Assembly: GCA_936450465.1 (NCBI GenBank)
Contig: OW388298.1
Span: 9,015,087 to 9,079,086, forward strand
Direction: 5' to 3'
DNA from: Gibbula magus
Lineage: Eukaryota > Mollusca > Gastropoda > Trochida > Trochidae
DNA: 64,000 nt
Shown here: positions 1 through 12,300 of the stretch, piece after piece
Position numbering within the stretch: position 1 is the first letter of the stretch
Layout of the letters: every line of letters begins with the position of its first letter
Program-made: the position numbers and the translations under genes
Notes under the pieces: model-generated
What the model was told of the DNA's origin: nothing
Database searches by the model: none
What the model saw: the letters and a program-made list of their open reading frames with translations, nothing else

Positions 1-320
1 GACTTTGAATCATTACATGATTGTTATACACAATGAAAAGTAATCATTGATGGTGTGACTTTGAAGGTCAAAGGTCAAGGTCATGAGATATTGGTTAAGG
101 CCATGTTAATCCTTTGATCCAATTTTGAAATCAGAAATATGTTTTGAAAAGTGACCCCAGTGATGATTCAACTTGTTAGAATCACTTGAATAATGAACAC
201 ATTTTTTTGAAAAAAAATGCCCATTTTATTTATGGTGAGGAGAAGGCAGAACAGGGAAAGGCGAGACCCAAAGTTTCGGAGCTGCTCTGCTTTTGCGGTA
301 TCCCGCAAACGCTCATCTAG
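1..320 (+). mobile_element. Helitron-type element, 3' terminal portion
   Basis: The segment ends with the three marks of a Helitron 3' end. A perfect 7-bp stem with a 4-base loop lies at 292-309 (TTTGCGG, TATC, CCGCAAA). Eleven bases later comes CTAG at 317-320, followed immediately by T, as expected for insertion at an AT dinucleotide. The interior (about 50-90) has AGGTCA-rich sequence, common in non-autonomous mollusc repeats, but no coding sequence. The 5' end lies outside the window, so neither element length nor autonomy can be judged. The call rests on the terminal structure; no Rep/helicase is visible. Confidence 0.6.
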
Positions 321-326
321 TTATTT

Positions 327-3300
327 AAGTTGTTACAGTGGCTAGTTGGATCAGTAGTAAGTTGTTACAGTGGCTAGTTGGTGCAGTAGTAAGTTGTTAC
401 AGTGGCTAGTTTGTGCAGTTGTAACTTGTTGCAGTGGCTAGCTGGTGCAGTAGTAAGTTGGTACAGTGGCTAGTTGGTGCAGTTGAATGTTGTTACAGTG
501 ACTAGCTTGTGCAGTAGTGAGTTGTTACAGGGGCTAGTTGGTGCAGTTGTAAGTTGTTACAGTGACTAGCTTGTGCAGTAGTTAGTTGTTTCACTGGCTA
601 GTTGGTTCAGTTGAAAATTTTTACAGTGGCTAGTTAGTGCACTAGTAAGTTGTTACAATGGCTAGTTGGTGCAGTTGAAAGTTGTTACAGTGGCTAGTTG
701 GTTCAGTGTAAAGTTGTTACAGTGGGTAGTTAGTGCAGCTGTAAGTTGTTACAGTGGCTAGTTGGTGAAGTTGAAAGTTGTTACAGTGGCTAGTTAGTGC
801 ACTAGTAAGTTGGTACAGTGGCTAGTTGGTGCAGCTGTAAGTTGTTACAGTAGCTAGTTGGTGCAGTTGAAAGTTGTTACAGTGGCTAGTTAGTGCAGCT
901 GTAAGTTGTTACAGTGGCTAGTTGGTGCAGTAGTAAGTTGTTACAGTGGCTAGTTGGTGCAGTTGTAAGTTGTTACAGTGGCTAGTTGGTGCAGTAGTAA
1001 GTAGTTACAGTGGCTAGTTGGTGCAGTAGTAAGTTGTTACAGTGGCTAGTTGGTGCAGTAGTAAGTTGTTACAGTGGCTAGTTGGTGCAGTAGTAAGTTG
1101 TTACAGTGGCTAGTTGGTGCAGTTGAAAGTTGTTACAGTGGCTAGTTGGTGCAGTTGAAAGTTGTTACAGTGGCTAGTTAGTGCAGCTGTAAGTTGTTAC
1201 AGTGGCTAGTTGGTGAAGTTGAAAGTTGTTACAGTGGCTAGTTAGTGCACTAGTAATTTCGTACAGTGGCTAGTTGGTGAAGCTGTAAGTTGTTACAGTA
1301 GCTAGTTGGTGCAGTTGAAAGTTGTTACAGTGGCTAGTTAGTGCAGCTGTAAGTTGTTACAGTGGCTAGTTGGTGAAGTTGAAAGTTGTTACAGTGGCTA
1401 GTTAGTGCACTAGTAAGTTGTTACAGTGGCTAGTTGGTGCAGTTGTAAGTTGTTACAGTGGCTAGTTGGTGCAGTAGTAAGTAGTTACAGTGGCTAGTTG
1501 GTGCAGTAGTAAGTTGTTACAGTGGCTAGTTGGTGCAGTTGTAAGTTTTTAAAGTGGCTAGTTAGTGCAGCGGTAAGTTGGTACAGTGGCTAGTTTGTGA
1601 AGTTGAAAGTTGTTACAGTGGCTAGTTAGTGCACTAGTAAGTTGTTACAGTGGCTAGTTGGTGCAGTTGTAAGTTGTTACAGTGGCTAGTTGGTGCAGTA
1701 GTAAGTTGTTACAGTGGCTAGTTGGTGCAGTTGAAAGTTGTTACAGTGGCTAGTTAGTGCAGCTGTAAGTTGTTACAGTGGCTAGTTGGTGAAGTTGAAA
1801 GTTGTTACAGTGGCTAGTTAGTGCACTAGTAATTTCGTACAGTGGCTAGTTGGTGAAGCTGTAAGTTGTTACAGTAGCTAGTTGGTGCAGTTGAAAGTTG
1901 TTACAGTGGCTAGTTAGTGCAGCTGTAAGTTGTTACAGTGGCTAGTTGGTGAAGTTGAAAGTTGTTACAGTGGCTAGTTAGTGCACTAGTAAGTTGTTAC
2001 AGTGGCTAGTTGGTGCAGTTGTAAGTTGTTACAGTGGCTAGTTGGTGCAGTAGTAAGTAGTTACAGTGGCTAGTTGGTGCAGTAGTAAGTTGTTACAGTG
2101 GCTAGTTGGTGCAGTTGTAAGTTTTTAAAGTGGCTAGTTAGTGCAGCTGTAAGTTGGTACAGTGGCTAGTTTGTGAAGTTGAAAGTTGTTACAGTGGCTA
2201 GTTAGTGCACTAGTAAGTTGTTACAGTGGCTAGTTGGTGCAGTTGTAAGTTGTTACAGTGGCTAGTTGGTGCAGTAGTAAGTTGTTACAGTGGCTAGTTG
2301 GTGCAGTTGTAAGTTGTTACAGTGGCTAGTTGGTGCAGTAGTAAGTAGTTACAGTGGCTAGTTGGTGCAGTAGTAAGTTGTTACAGTGGCTAGTTGGTGC
2401 AGTAGTAAGTTGTTACAGTGGCTAGTTGGTGCAGTAGTAAGTTGTTACAGTGGCTAGTTGGTGCAGTTGAAAGTTGTTACAGTGGCTAGTTGGTGCAGTT
2501 GAAAGTTGTTACAGTGGCTAGTTAGTGCAGCTGTAAGTTGTTACAGTGGCTAGTTGGTGAAGTTGAAAGTTGTTACAGTGGCTAGTTAGTGCACTAGTAA
2601 GTTGGTACAGTGGCTAGTTGGTGAAGCTGTAAGTTGTTACAGTAGCTAGTTGGTGCAGTTGAAAGTTGTTACAGTGGCTAGTTAGTGCAGCTGTAAGTTA
2701 TTACAGTGGCTAGTTGGTGAAGTTGAAAGTTGTTACAGTGGCTAGTTAGTGCACTAGTAAGTTGTTACAGTGGCTAGTTGGTGCAGTTGTAAGTTGTTAC
2801 AGTGGCTATTTGGTGCAGTAGTAAGTTGTTACAGTAGCTAGTTGGTGCAGTAGTAAGTTGTTACAGTGGCTAGTTGGTGCAGTAGTAAGTTGTTACAGTG
2901 GCTAGTTGGTGCAGTTGTAAGTTGTTACAGTGGCTAGTTGGTGCAGTTGTAAGTTGTTACAGTGGCTAGTTGGTGCAGTTGTAAGTTGTTACAGTGGCTA
3001 GTTGGTGCAGTTGAAAATGTTTACAGTGGCTAGTTGGTGCAGTAGTAAGTTGTTACAGTGACTAGTTGGTCCAATAGTAAGTTGGCACAGTGGCTAGTTG
3101 GTGCAGAAGTAAGTTATTACAGTGGCTAGTTGGTGCAGCTGTAAGTTGTTACAGTGGCTAGTTGGTGCATATGTAAGTTTTTACAGTGGCTATTTGGTAC
3201 AGCTGTAAGTTGTTACAGTGGCTAGTTTGTGCAGTTGTAAGTTGTTGCAGTGGCTAGCTGGTGCAGTAGTAAGTTGTTGCAGTGGCTAGCTGGTGCAGTA

Positions 3301-6300
3301 GTAAGTTGTTACAGTGGCTAGTTGGTGCAGTTGAATGTTGTTGCAGTGACTAGCTTGTGCAGTAGTGAGTTGTTACAGGGGCTAGTTGGTGCAGTTGTAA
3401 GTTGTTACAGTGACTAGCTTGTGCAGTAGTTAGTTGTTTCACTGGCTAGTTGGTTCAGTTGAAAATTGTTACAGTGGCTAGTTAGTGCAGCTGTAAGTTG
3501 TTACAGTGGCTAGTTGGTGCAGTTGAAAGTTGTTACAGTGGCTAGTTGGTACAGTAGTAAGTTTTTACAGTGGCTTGTTGGTCCAGTAGTAAGTTGTTAC
3601 AGTGGCTAGTTGGTGCAGTAGTTAGTTGTTACAGTGACTAGTTGGTACAGCTGTAAGTTGTTACAGTGGCTAGTTTGTGCAGTTGTAAGTTGTTACAGTG
3701 GCTAGTTGTTGCAGTGGCTAGCTGGTGCAGTAGTAGGTTGTTACAGTGTCTAGTTGGTGCAGTAGTAAGTTGTGACAGTGGCTAGTTGGTGCAGTAGTAA
3801 GTTGTTACAGTGGCTAGTTGGTGCAGGAGTCAGTTGTTACAGTGTCTAGTTGGTGCAGTAGTAAGTTGTTACATTGGCTAGTTGGTGCAGTAGTAAGTTG
3901 TTTCAGTGGCTAGTTGGTTCAGTAGTAAGTTGTTACAGTGGCTAGTTGGTGCAGTAGTAAGTTGTTACAGTGGCTAGTTGGTGCAGGAGTCAGTTGTTGC
4001 AGTAGCTAGCTGGTACAGTAGTAAGTTGTTACAGTGGCTAGTTGGTGCAGTAGTAAGTTGTTACAGTGGCTAGTTGGTGCAGTTGAATGTTATTACAGTG
4101 GCTAGTTGGTGCAGGAGTCAGTTGTTACAGTGTCTAGTTGGTGCAGTAGTAAGTTGTTACAGTGGCTAGTTGGTTCAGTAGTAAGTTTTGACAGTGGCTA
4201 GTTGGTGCAGTAGTAAGTTGTTACAGTAGCTAGTTGGTGCAGTAGTAAGTTGTGACAGTAGCTAGTTGGTGCAGTAGTAAGTTGTTACAGTGGCTAGTTG
4301 GTGCAGTAGTAAGTTGTTACAGTGGCTAGTTGGTGCAGGAGTCAGTTGTTACAGTGTCTAGTTGGTTCAGTAGTAAGTTGTGACAGTGGCTAGTTGGTGC
4401 AGTAGTAAGTTGTTACAGTGGCTAGTTGGTGCAGTAGTAAGTTGTTACAGTAGCTAGTTGGTTCAGTAGTAAGTTGTTACAGTGGCTAGTTGGTGCAGTA
4501 GTAAGTTGTTTCAGTGGCTAGTTGGTGCAGGAGTCAGTTGTTACAGTGTCTAGTTGGTTCAGTAGTAAGTTGTTACAGTGGCTAGTTGTTGCAGTAGTAA
4601 GTTGTTACAGTGGCTAGTTGGTGCAGGAGTCAGTTGTTACAGTGTCTAGTTGGTTCAGTAGTAAATTGTTACAGTGGCTACTTGGTGCAGGAGTCAGTTG
4701 TTACAGTTGCTAGTTGGTGCAGGAGTCAGTTGTTACAGTGGCTAGTTGGTGCAGGAGTCAGTTGTTACAGTGTCTAGTTGGTTCAGTAGTAAGTTGTTAC
4801 AGTGGCTAGTTGGTGCAGTAGTAAGTTGTTACAGTGGCTAGTTGGTGCAGGAGTAAGTTGTTACAGTGGCTAGTTGGTTCAGTAGTAAATTGTTACAGTG
4901 GGTAGTTGGTGCAGTTGTAAGTTGTTACAGTGGCTAGTTGGTGCAGGAGTCAGTTGTTACAGTAGCTAGTTTGTGCAGGAGTCAGTTGTTACAGTGGCTA
5001 GTTGGTTCAGTAGTAAGTTGTTACAGTGGCTAGTTGGTGCAGGAGTCAGTTGTTACAGTGGCTAGTTGGTGTAGTAGTAAGTTGTTACAGTGGCTAGTTG
5101 GTGCAAGAGTCAGTTGTTGCAGTGGCTTGTTGGTTCAGTAGTAAGTTGTTACATTGGCTTGTTGGTGCAGTTGTAAGTTGTTACAGTTGCTTCTTTTTGC
5201 AGTAGTAAGTTATTACAGTGTCTAGTTGGTGCAGTAGTAAGTTGTTACAGTGGCTAGTTGGTGCAGTAATAAGTTGTTACAGTGGCTAGTTGGTGCAGGA
5301 GTCAGTTGTTACAGTGTCTAGTTGGTGCAGTAGTAAGTTGTTACAGTGGCTAGTTGGTGCAGTAGTAAGTTGTTACAGGGGCTAGTTGGTGCAGGAGTCA
5401 GTTGTTACAGTGGCTAGTTGGTGCAGTAGTAAGTTGTTACAGTGGCTAGTTGGTGCAGTAGTAAGTTGTTACAGTGGCTAGTTGGTGCAGTAGTAAGTTG
5501 TTACAGTGGCTAGTTGATGCAGGAGTCAGTTGTTACAGTGGCTAGTTGGTTCAGTAGTAAGTTGTTACATTGGCTAGCTGGTACAGTAGTAAGTTGTTAC
5601 AGTGGCTTGTTGGTGCAGTAGTAAATTGTTACAGTGGCGAGTTGGTTCAGTAGTAAGTTGTTACATTGGCTAGTTGGTGCAGTAGAAAGTTGTTACAGTG
5701 GCTAGTTGGTGCAGTAGTAAATTGTTACAGTGGCTAGTTGGTGCAGTAGTAAATTGTTACAGTGGCTAGTTGGTTCAGTAGTAAGTTGTTACATTGGCTA
5801 GTTGGTGCAGTAGTAAGATGTGACAGTGGCTAGTTGGTGCAGTAGTAAGTTGTTACAGTGGCTAGTTGGTTCAGTAGTAAGTTGTTACATTGGTTAGCTG
5901 GTACAGTAGTAAGTTGTTACAGTGGCTTGTTGGTGCAGTAGTAAATTGTTACAGTGGCTAGTTGGTTCAGTAGTAAGTTGTTACATTGGCTAGTTGGTGC
6001 AGTAGAAAGTTGTTACAGTGGCTAGTTGGTGCAGTAGTAAATTGTTACAGTGGCTAGTTGGTTCAGTAGTAAGTTGTTACATTGGCTAGTTGGTGCAGTA
6101 GTAAGTTGTTACAGTGGCTTGTTGGTGCAGTAGTCAGTTGTTATGGTGGCTAGTTGGTGCAGTAGTAAGATGTGACAGTGGCTAGTTGGTGCAGTAGTAA
6201 GTTGTTACAGTAGCTAGTTGGTGCAGGAGTCAGTTGTTACAGTGGCTAGTTGGTGCAGTTGAATGTTATTACAGTGGCTTGTTTGTGCAGGAGTCAGTTG

Positions 6301-9300
6301 TTACAGTGGCTAGTTGGTGCAGGAGTCAGTTGTTACAGTGGATAGTTGGTGTAGTAGTAAGTTGTTACAGTGGCTAATTGGTGCAGGAGTCAGTTGTTGC
6401 AGTGTCTAGTTGGTGCAGTAGTAAGTTGTTACAGTATCTAGTTGATGTAGTAGTAAGTTGTTACAGTGGCTAGTTGGTGCAGGAGTCAGTTGTTGCAGTG
6501 GCTTGTTGGTTCAGTAGTAAGTTGTTACAGTGCCTAGTTGGTGCAGTTGTAAGTTGTTACATTGGCTTGTTGGTGCAGTTGTAAGTTGTTACAGTAGCTT
6601 CTTTTTGCAGTAGTAAGTTGTTACAGTGGCTAGTTGGTGCAGTTGAATGTTATTACAGTGGCTTGTTGGTGCAGTAGTAAGTTGTTACAGTGGCTTATTT
6701 TTGCAGTAGTAAGTTGTTACTGTGGCTAGTTGGTGCAGTAGTCAGTTGTTACTGTGGCTAGCTGGTGCAGTAGTAAGTTGTTACAGTGGCTTGTTGGTGC
6801 AGTAGTCAGTTGTTACAGTGACTAGTTGGTGCAGGAGTCAGTTGTTACATTGGCTAGTTGGTGCAGGAGTCAGTTGTTACAGTGGCTAGTTGGTGCAGTA
6901 GTCAGTTGTTACAGTTGCTAGTTGGTGCAGTAGTAAGTTGTTACATTGGCTAGTTGGTGCAGTAGTAAGTTGTTACATTGGCTAGTTGGTGCAGTTGAAA
7001 GTTGTTACAGTGGCTAGTTGGTACAGTAGTAAGTTGTTACATTGGCTAGTTAGTGCAGTGGTAAATTGTTACAGTGGCTAGTTGGTGCAGTAGTAAGTTT
7101 TTACAGATGCTTGTTGGTGTAGTAGAAAGTTGTTACAGTGGCTAGTTGGTGCAATAGTCAGTTGTTACAGTAGCTTATTTTTGCAGTAGTAAGTTGTTAC
7201 AGTGGCTAGTTGGTGCAGGAGTTAGTTGTTACTGTGGCTAGCTGGTGCAGTAGTAAGTTGTTACTGTGGCTAGTTGGTGCAGGAGTCAGTTGTTAATGTG
7301 GCTAGCTGGTGCAGTAGTAAGTTGTTAAATTGGCTAGTTGGTGGAGTAGTCAGTTGTAACAGTGGCTAGTTGGTGCAGTAGTAAGATGTGACAGTGGCTA
7401 GTCGGTGCAGTAGTAAGTTGTTACAGTAGCTAGTTGGTGCAGGAGTCAGTTGTTACAGTGGCTAGTTGGTGCAGTAGTAAGTTGTTACAGTAGCTTCTTT
7501 TTGCAGTAGTAAGTTGTTACAGTGGCTTGTTGGTGCAGTAGTCAGTTGTTACAGTGACTAGTTGGTGCAGGAGTCAGTTGTTACAGTGGCTAGTTGGTGC
7601 AGGAGTCAGTTGTTACAGTGGCTAGTTGGTTCAGTAGTAAATTGTTACAGTGGGTAGTTGGTGCAGGAGTAAGTTGTTACAGTGGCTAGTTGGTTCAGTA
7701 GTAAATTGTTACAGTGGGTAGTTGGTGCAGTTGTAAGTTGTTACAGTGGCTAGTTGGTGCAGGAGTCAGTTGTTACAGTAGCTAGTTTGTGCAGGAGTCA
7801 GTTGTTACAATGGCTAGTTGGTTCAGTAGTAAGTTGTTACAGTGGCTAGTTGGTGCAGGAGTCAGTTGTTACAGTGGCTAGTTGGTGTAGTAGTAAGTTG
7901 TTACAGTGGCTAGTTGGTGCAAGAGTCAGTTGTTGCAGTGGCTTGTTGGTTCAGTAGTAAGTTGTTACATTGGCTTGTTGGTGCAGTTGTAAGTTGTTAC
8001 AGTAGCTTCTTTTTGCAGTAGTAAGTTATTACAGTGTCTAGTTGGTGCAGTAGTAAGTTGTTACAGTGGCTAGTTGGTGCAGTAGTAAGTTGTTACAGTG
8101 GCTAGTTGGTGCAGGAGTCAGTTGTTACAGTGTCTAGTTGGTGCAGTAGTAAGTTGTTACAGTGGCTAGTTGGTGCAGTAGTAAGTTGTTACAGGGGCTA
8201 GTTGGTGCAGGAGTCAGTTGTTACAGTGGCTAGTTGGTGCAGTAGTAAGTTGTTACAGTGGCTAGTTGGTGCAGTAGTAAGTTGTTACCGTGGCTAGTTG
8301 GTACAGTAGTAAGTTGTTACAGTGGCTAGTTGGTGCAGGAGTCAATTGTTACAGTGTCTAGTTGGTTCAGTAGTAAGTTGTTACAGTGGCTAGTTGGTGC
8401 AGTAGTAAGTTGTTACAGTGGCTAGTTGTGCAGTAGTAAGTTGTTACAGTGGCTAGTTGGTGCAGTAGTAAGTTGTTACAGTGTCTAGTTGGTGCAGTAG
8501 TAAGTTGTTACAGTGGCTAGTTGGTTCAGTAGTAAGTTGTTACATTGGCTAGCTGGTACAGTAGTCAGTTGTTACAGTAGCTTCTTTTTGCAGTTGAAAG
8601 TTGTTACAGTGGCTAGTTGGTGCAGTTGAATGTTATTACAGTGGCTAGTTGGTGCAGGAGTCAGTTGTTACAGTAGCTAGTTGGTGCAGGAGTCAGTTGT
8701 TACAGTGGCTAGTTCTTGCAGGAGTCAGTTGTTACAGGGGCTAGTTGGTGCAGGAGTTAGTTGTTACAGTGTCTAGTTGGTGCAGTAGTAAGTTGTTACA
8801 GTGGCTAGTTGGTGCAGTAGTAAGTTGTTACAGTGGCTAGTTGGTGCAGGAGTCAGTTGTTACAGTGTCTAGTTGGTTCAGTAGTACGTTGTTACAGTGG
8901 CTAGTTGGTGCAGTAGTAAGTTGTTACAGTGGCTAGTTGATGCAGGAGTCAGTTGTTACAGTGGCTAGTTGGTTCAGTAGTAAGTTGTTACATTGGCTAG
9001 CTGGTACAGTAGTAAGTTGTTACAGTGGCTTGTTGGTGCAGTAGTAAATTGTTACAGTGGCGAGTTGGTTCAGTAGTAAGTTGTTACATTGGCTAGTTGG
9101 TGCAGTAGAAAGTTGTTACAGTGGCTAGTTGGTGCAGTAGTAAATTGTTACAGTGGCTAGTTGGTTCAGTAGTAAGTTGTTACATTGGCTAGTTGGTGCA
9201 GTAGTAAGTTGTTACAGTGGCTTGTTGGTGCAGTAGTCAGTTGTTAAAGTGGCTAGTTGGTGCAGTAGTAAGATGTGACAGTGGCTAGTTGGTGCAGTAG

Positions 9301-12300
9301 TAAGTTGTTACAGTGGCTAGTTGGTTCAGTAGTAAGTTGTTACATTGGTTAGCTGGTACAGTAGTAAGTTGTGACAGTGGCTTGTTGGTGCAGTAGTAAA
9401 TTGTTACAGTGGCTAGTTGGTTCAGTAGTAAGTTGTTACATTGGCTAGTTGGTGCAGTAGAAAGTTGTTACAGTGGCTAGTTGGTGCAGTAGTAAATTGT
9501 TACAGTGGCTAGTTGGTTCAGTAGTAAGTTGTTACATTGGCTAGTTGGTGCAGTAGTAAGTTGTTACAGTGGCTTGTTGGTGCAGTAGTCAGTTGTTATA
9601 GTGGCTAGTTGGTGCAGTAGTAAGATGTGACAGTGGCTAGTTGGTGCAGTAGTAAGTTGTTACAGTAGCTAGTTGGTGCAGGAGTCAGTTGTTACAGTGG
9701 CTAGTTGGTGCAGTTGAATGTTATTACAGTGGCTTGTTTGTGCAGGAGTCAGTTGTTACAGTGGCTAGTTGGTGCAGGAGTGGGTTGTTACAGTGGCTAG
9801 TTGGTGTAGTAGTAAGTTGTTACAGTGGCTAATTGGTGCAGGAGTCAGTTGTTGCAGTGTCTAGTTGGTGCAGTAGTAAGTTGTTACAGTATCTAGTTGA
9901 TGTAGTAGTAAGTTGTTACAGTGGCTAGTTGGTGCAGGAGTCAGTTGTTGCAGTGGCTTGTTGGTTCAGTAGTAAGTTGTTACAGTGGCTAGTTGGTGCA
10001 GTTGTAAGTTGTTACATTGGCTTGTTGGTGCAGTAGTAAGTTGTTACAGTAGCTTCTTTTTGCAGTAGTAAGTTGTTACAGTGGCTAGTTGGTGCAGTTG
10101 AATGTTATTACAGTGGCTTGTTGGTGCAGTAGTAAGTTGTTACAGTGGCTTATTTTTGCAGTAGTAAGTTGTTACTGTGGCTAGTTGGTGCAGTAGTCAG
10201 TTGTTACTGTGGCTAGCTGGTGCAGTAGTAAGTTGTTACAGTGGCTTGTTGGTGCAGTAGTCAGTTGTTACAGTGACTAGTTGGTGCAGGAGTCAGTTGT
10301 TACATTGGCTAGTTGGTGCAGGAGTCAGTTGTTACAGTGGCTAGTTGGTGCAGTAGTCAGTTGTTACAGTTGCTAGTTGGTGCAGTAGTAAGTTGTTACA
10401 TTGGCTAGTTGGTGCAGTAGTAAGTTGTTACATTGGCTAGTTGGTGCAGTTGAAAGTTGTTACAGTGGCTAGTTGGTACAGTAGTAAGTTGTTACATTGG
10501 CTAGTTAGTGCAGTGGTAAATTGTTACAGTGGCTAGTTGGTGCAGTAGTAAGTTTTTACAGATGCTTGTTGGTGTAGTAGAAAGTTGTTACAGTGGCTAG
10601 TTGGTGCAGGAGTCAGTTGTTACAGTAGCTTCTTTTTGCAGTAGTAAGTTGTTACAGTGGCTAGTTGGTGCAGGAGTAAGTTGTTACTGTGGCTAGCTGG
10701 TGCAGTAGTAAGTTGTTACTGTGGCTAGTTGGTGCAGGAGTCAGTTGTTAATGTGGCTAGCTGGTGCAGTAGTAAGTTGTTACATTGGCTAGTTGGTGCA
10801 GTAGTCAGTTGTTACAGTGGCTAGTTGGTGCAGTAGTAAGATGTGACAGTGGCTAGTTGGTGCAGTAGTAAGTTGTTACAGTAGCTAGTTGGTGCAGGAG
10901 TCAGTTGTTACAGTGGCTAGTTGGTGCAGTAGTAAGTTGTTACAGTAGCTTTTTTTTGCAGTAGTAAGTTGTTACAGTGGCTTGTTGGTGCAGTAGTCAG
11001 TTGTTACAGTGACTAGTTGGTGCAGGAGTCAGTTGTTACAGTGGCTAGTTGGTGCAGGAGTCAGTTGTTACAGTGTCTAGTTGGTTCAGTAGTAAGTTGT
11101 TACAGTGGCTAGTTTTTGCAGTAGTAAGTTGTTACAGTGGCTAGTTGTGCAGTAGTAAGTTGTTACAGTGGCTAGTTGGTGCAGTAGTAAGTTGTTACAG
11201 TGTCTAGTTGGTGCAGTAGTAAGTTGTTACAGTGGCTAGTTGGTTCAGTAGTAAGTTGTTACATTGGCTAGCTGGTACAGTAGTAAGTTGTTACAGTAGC
11301 TTCTTTTTGCAGTTGAAAGTTGTTACAGTGGCTAGTTGGTGCAGTTGAATGTTATTACAGTGGCTAGTTGGTGCAGGAGTCAGTTGTTACAGTAGCTAGT
11401 TGGTGCAGGAGTCAGTTGTTACAGTGGCTAGTTGGTGCAGGAGTCAGTTGTTACAGTGGCTAGTTGGTGCAGGAGTCAGTTGTTACAGTGTCTTGTTGGT
11501 GCAGTAGTAAGTTGTTACAGTGGCTAGATGGTGCAGTAGTAAGTTGTTACAGTGGCTAGTTGGTGCAGGAGTCAGTTGTTACAGTGTCTAGTTGGTTCAG
11601 TAGTAAGTTGTTGCAGTGGCTAGTTGGTGCAGTAATAAGTTGTTACAGTGGCTAGTTGGTGCAGGAGTCAGTTGTTACAGTGTCTGGTTGGTGCAGTAGT
11701 AAGTTGTTACAGTGGCTAGTTGGTGCAGTAGTAAGTTGTTACAGGGGCTAGTTGGTGCAGGAGTCAGTTGTTACAGTGTCTAGTTGGTGCAGTAGAAAGT
11801 TGTTACAGTGGCTAGTTGGTGCAGTTGTATGTTGTTACAGTGGCTAGTTGATGCAGTAGTCAGTTGTTACAGTGTCTAGTTGATTCAGTAGTAAGTTGTT
11901 ACAGTGGCTAGTTGGTGCAGTAGTAAGTTGTTACAGTGGCTAGTTGGTGCAGGAGTCAGTTGTTACAGTGTCTAGTTGGTTCAGTAGTCAGTTGTTAAAG
12001 TGGCTAGTTGGTGCAGTAGTAAATTGTTACAGTGGCTAGTTGGTTCAGTAGTAAGTTGTTACATTGGCTAGTTGGTGCAGTAGAAAGTTGTTACAGTGGC
12101 TAGTTGGTGCAGTAGTAAATTGTTACAGTGGCTAGTTGGTTCAGTAGTAAGTTGTTACAGTGGCTTGTTGGTGCAGTAGTCAGTTGTTATAGTGGCTAGT
12201 TGGTGCAGTAGTAAGATGTGACAGTGGCTAGTTGGTGCAGTAGTAAGTTGTTACAGTAGCTAGTTGGTGCAGGAGTCAGTTGTTACAGTGGCTAGTTGGT

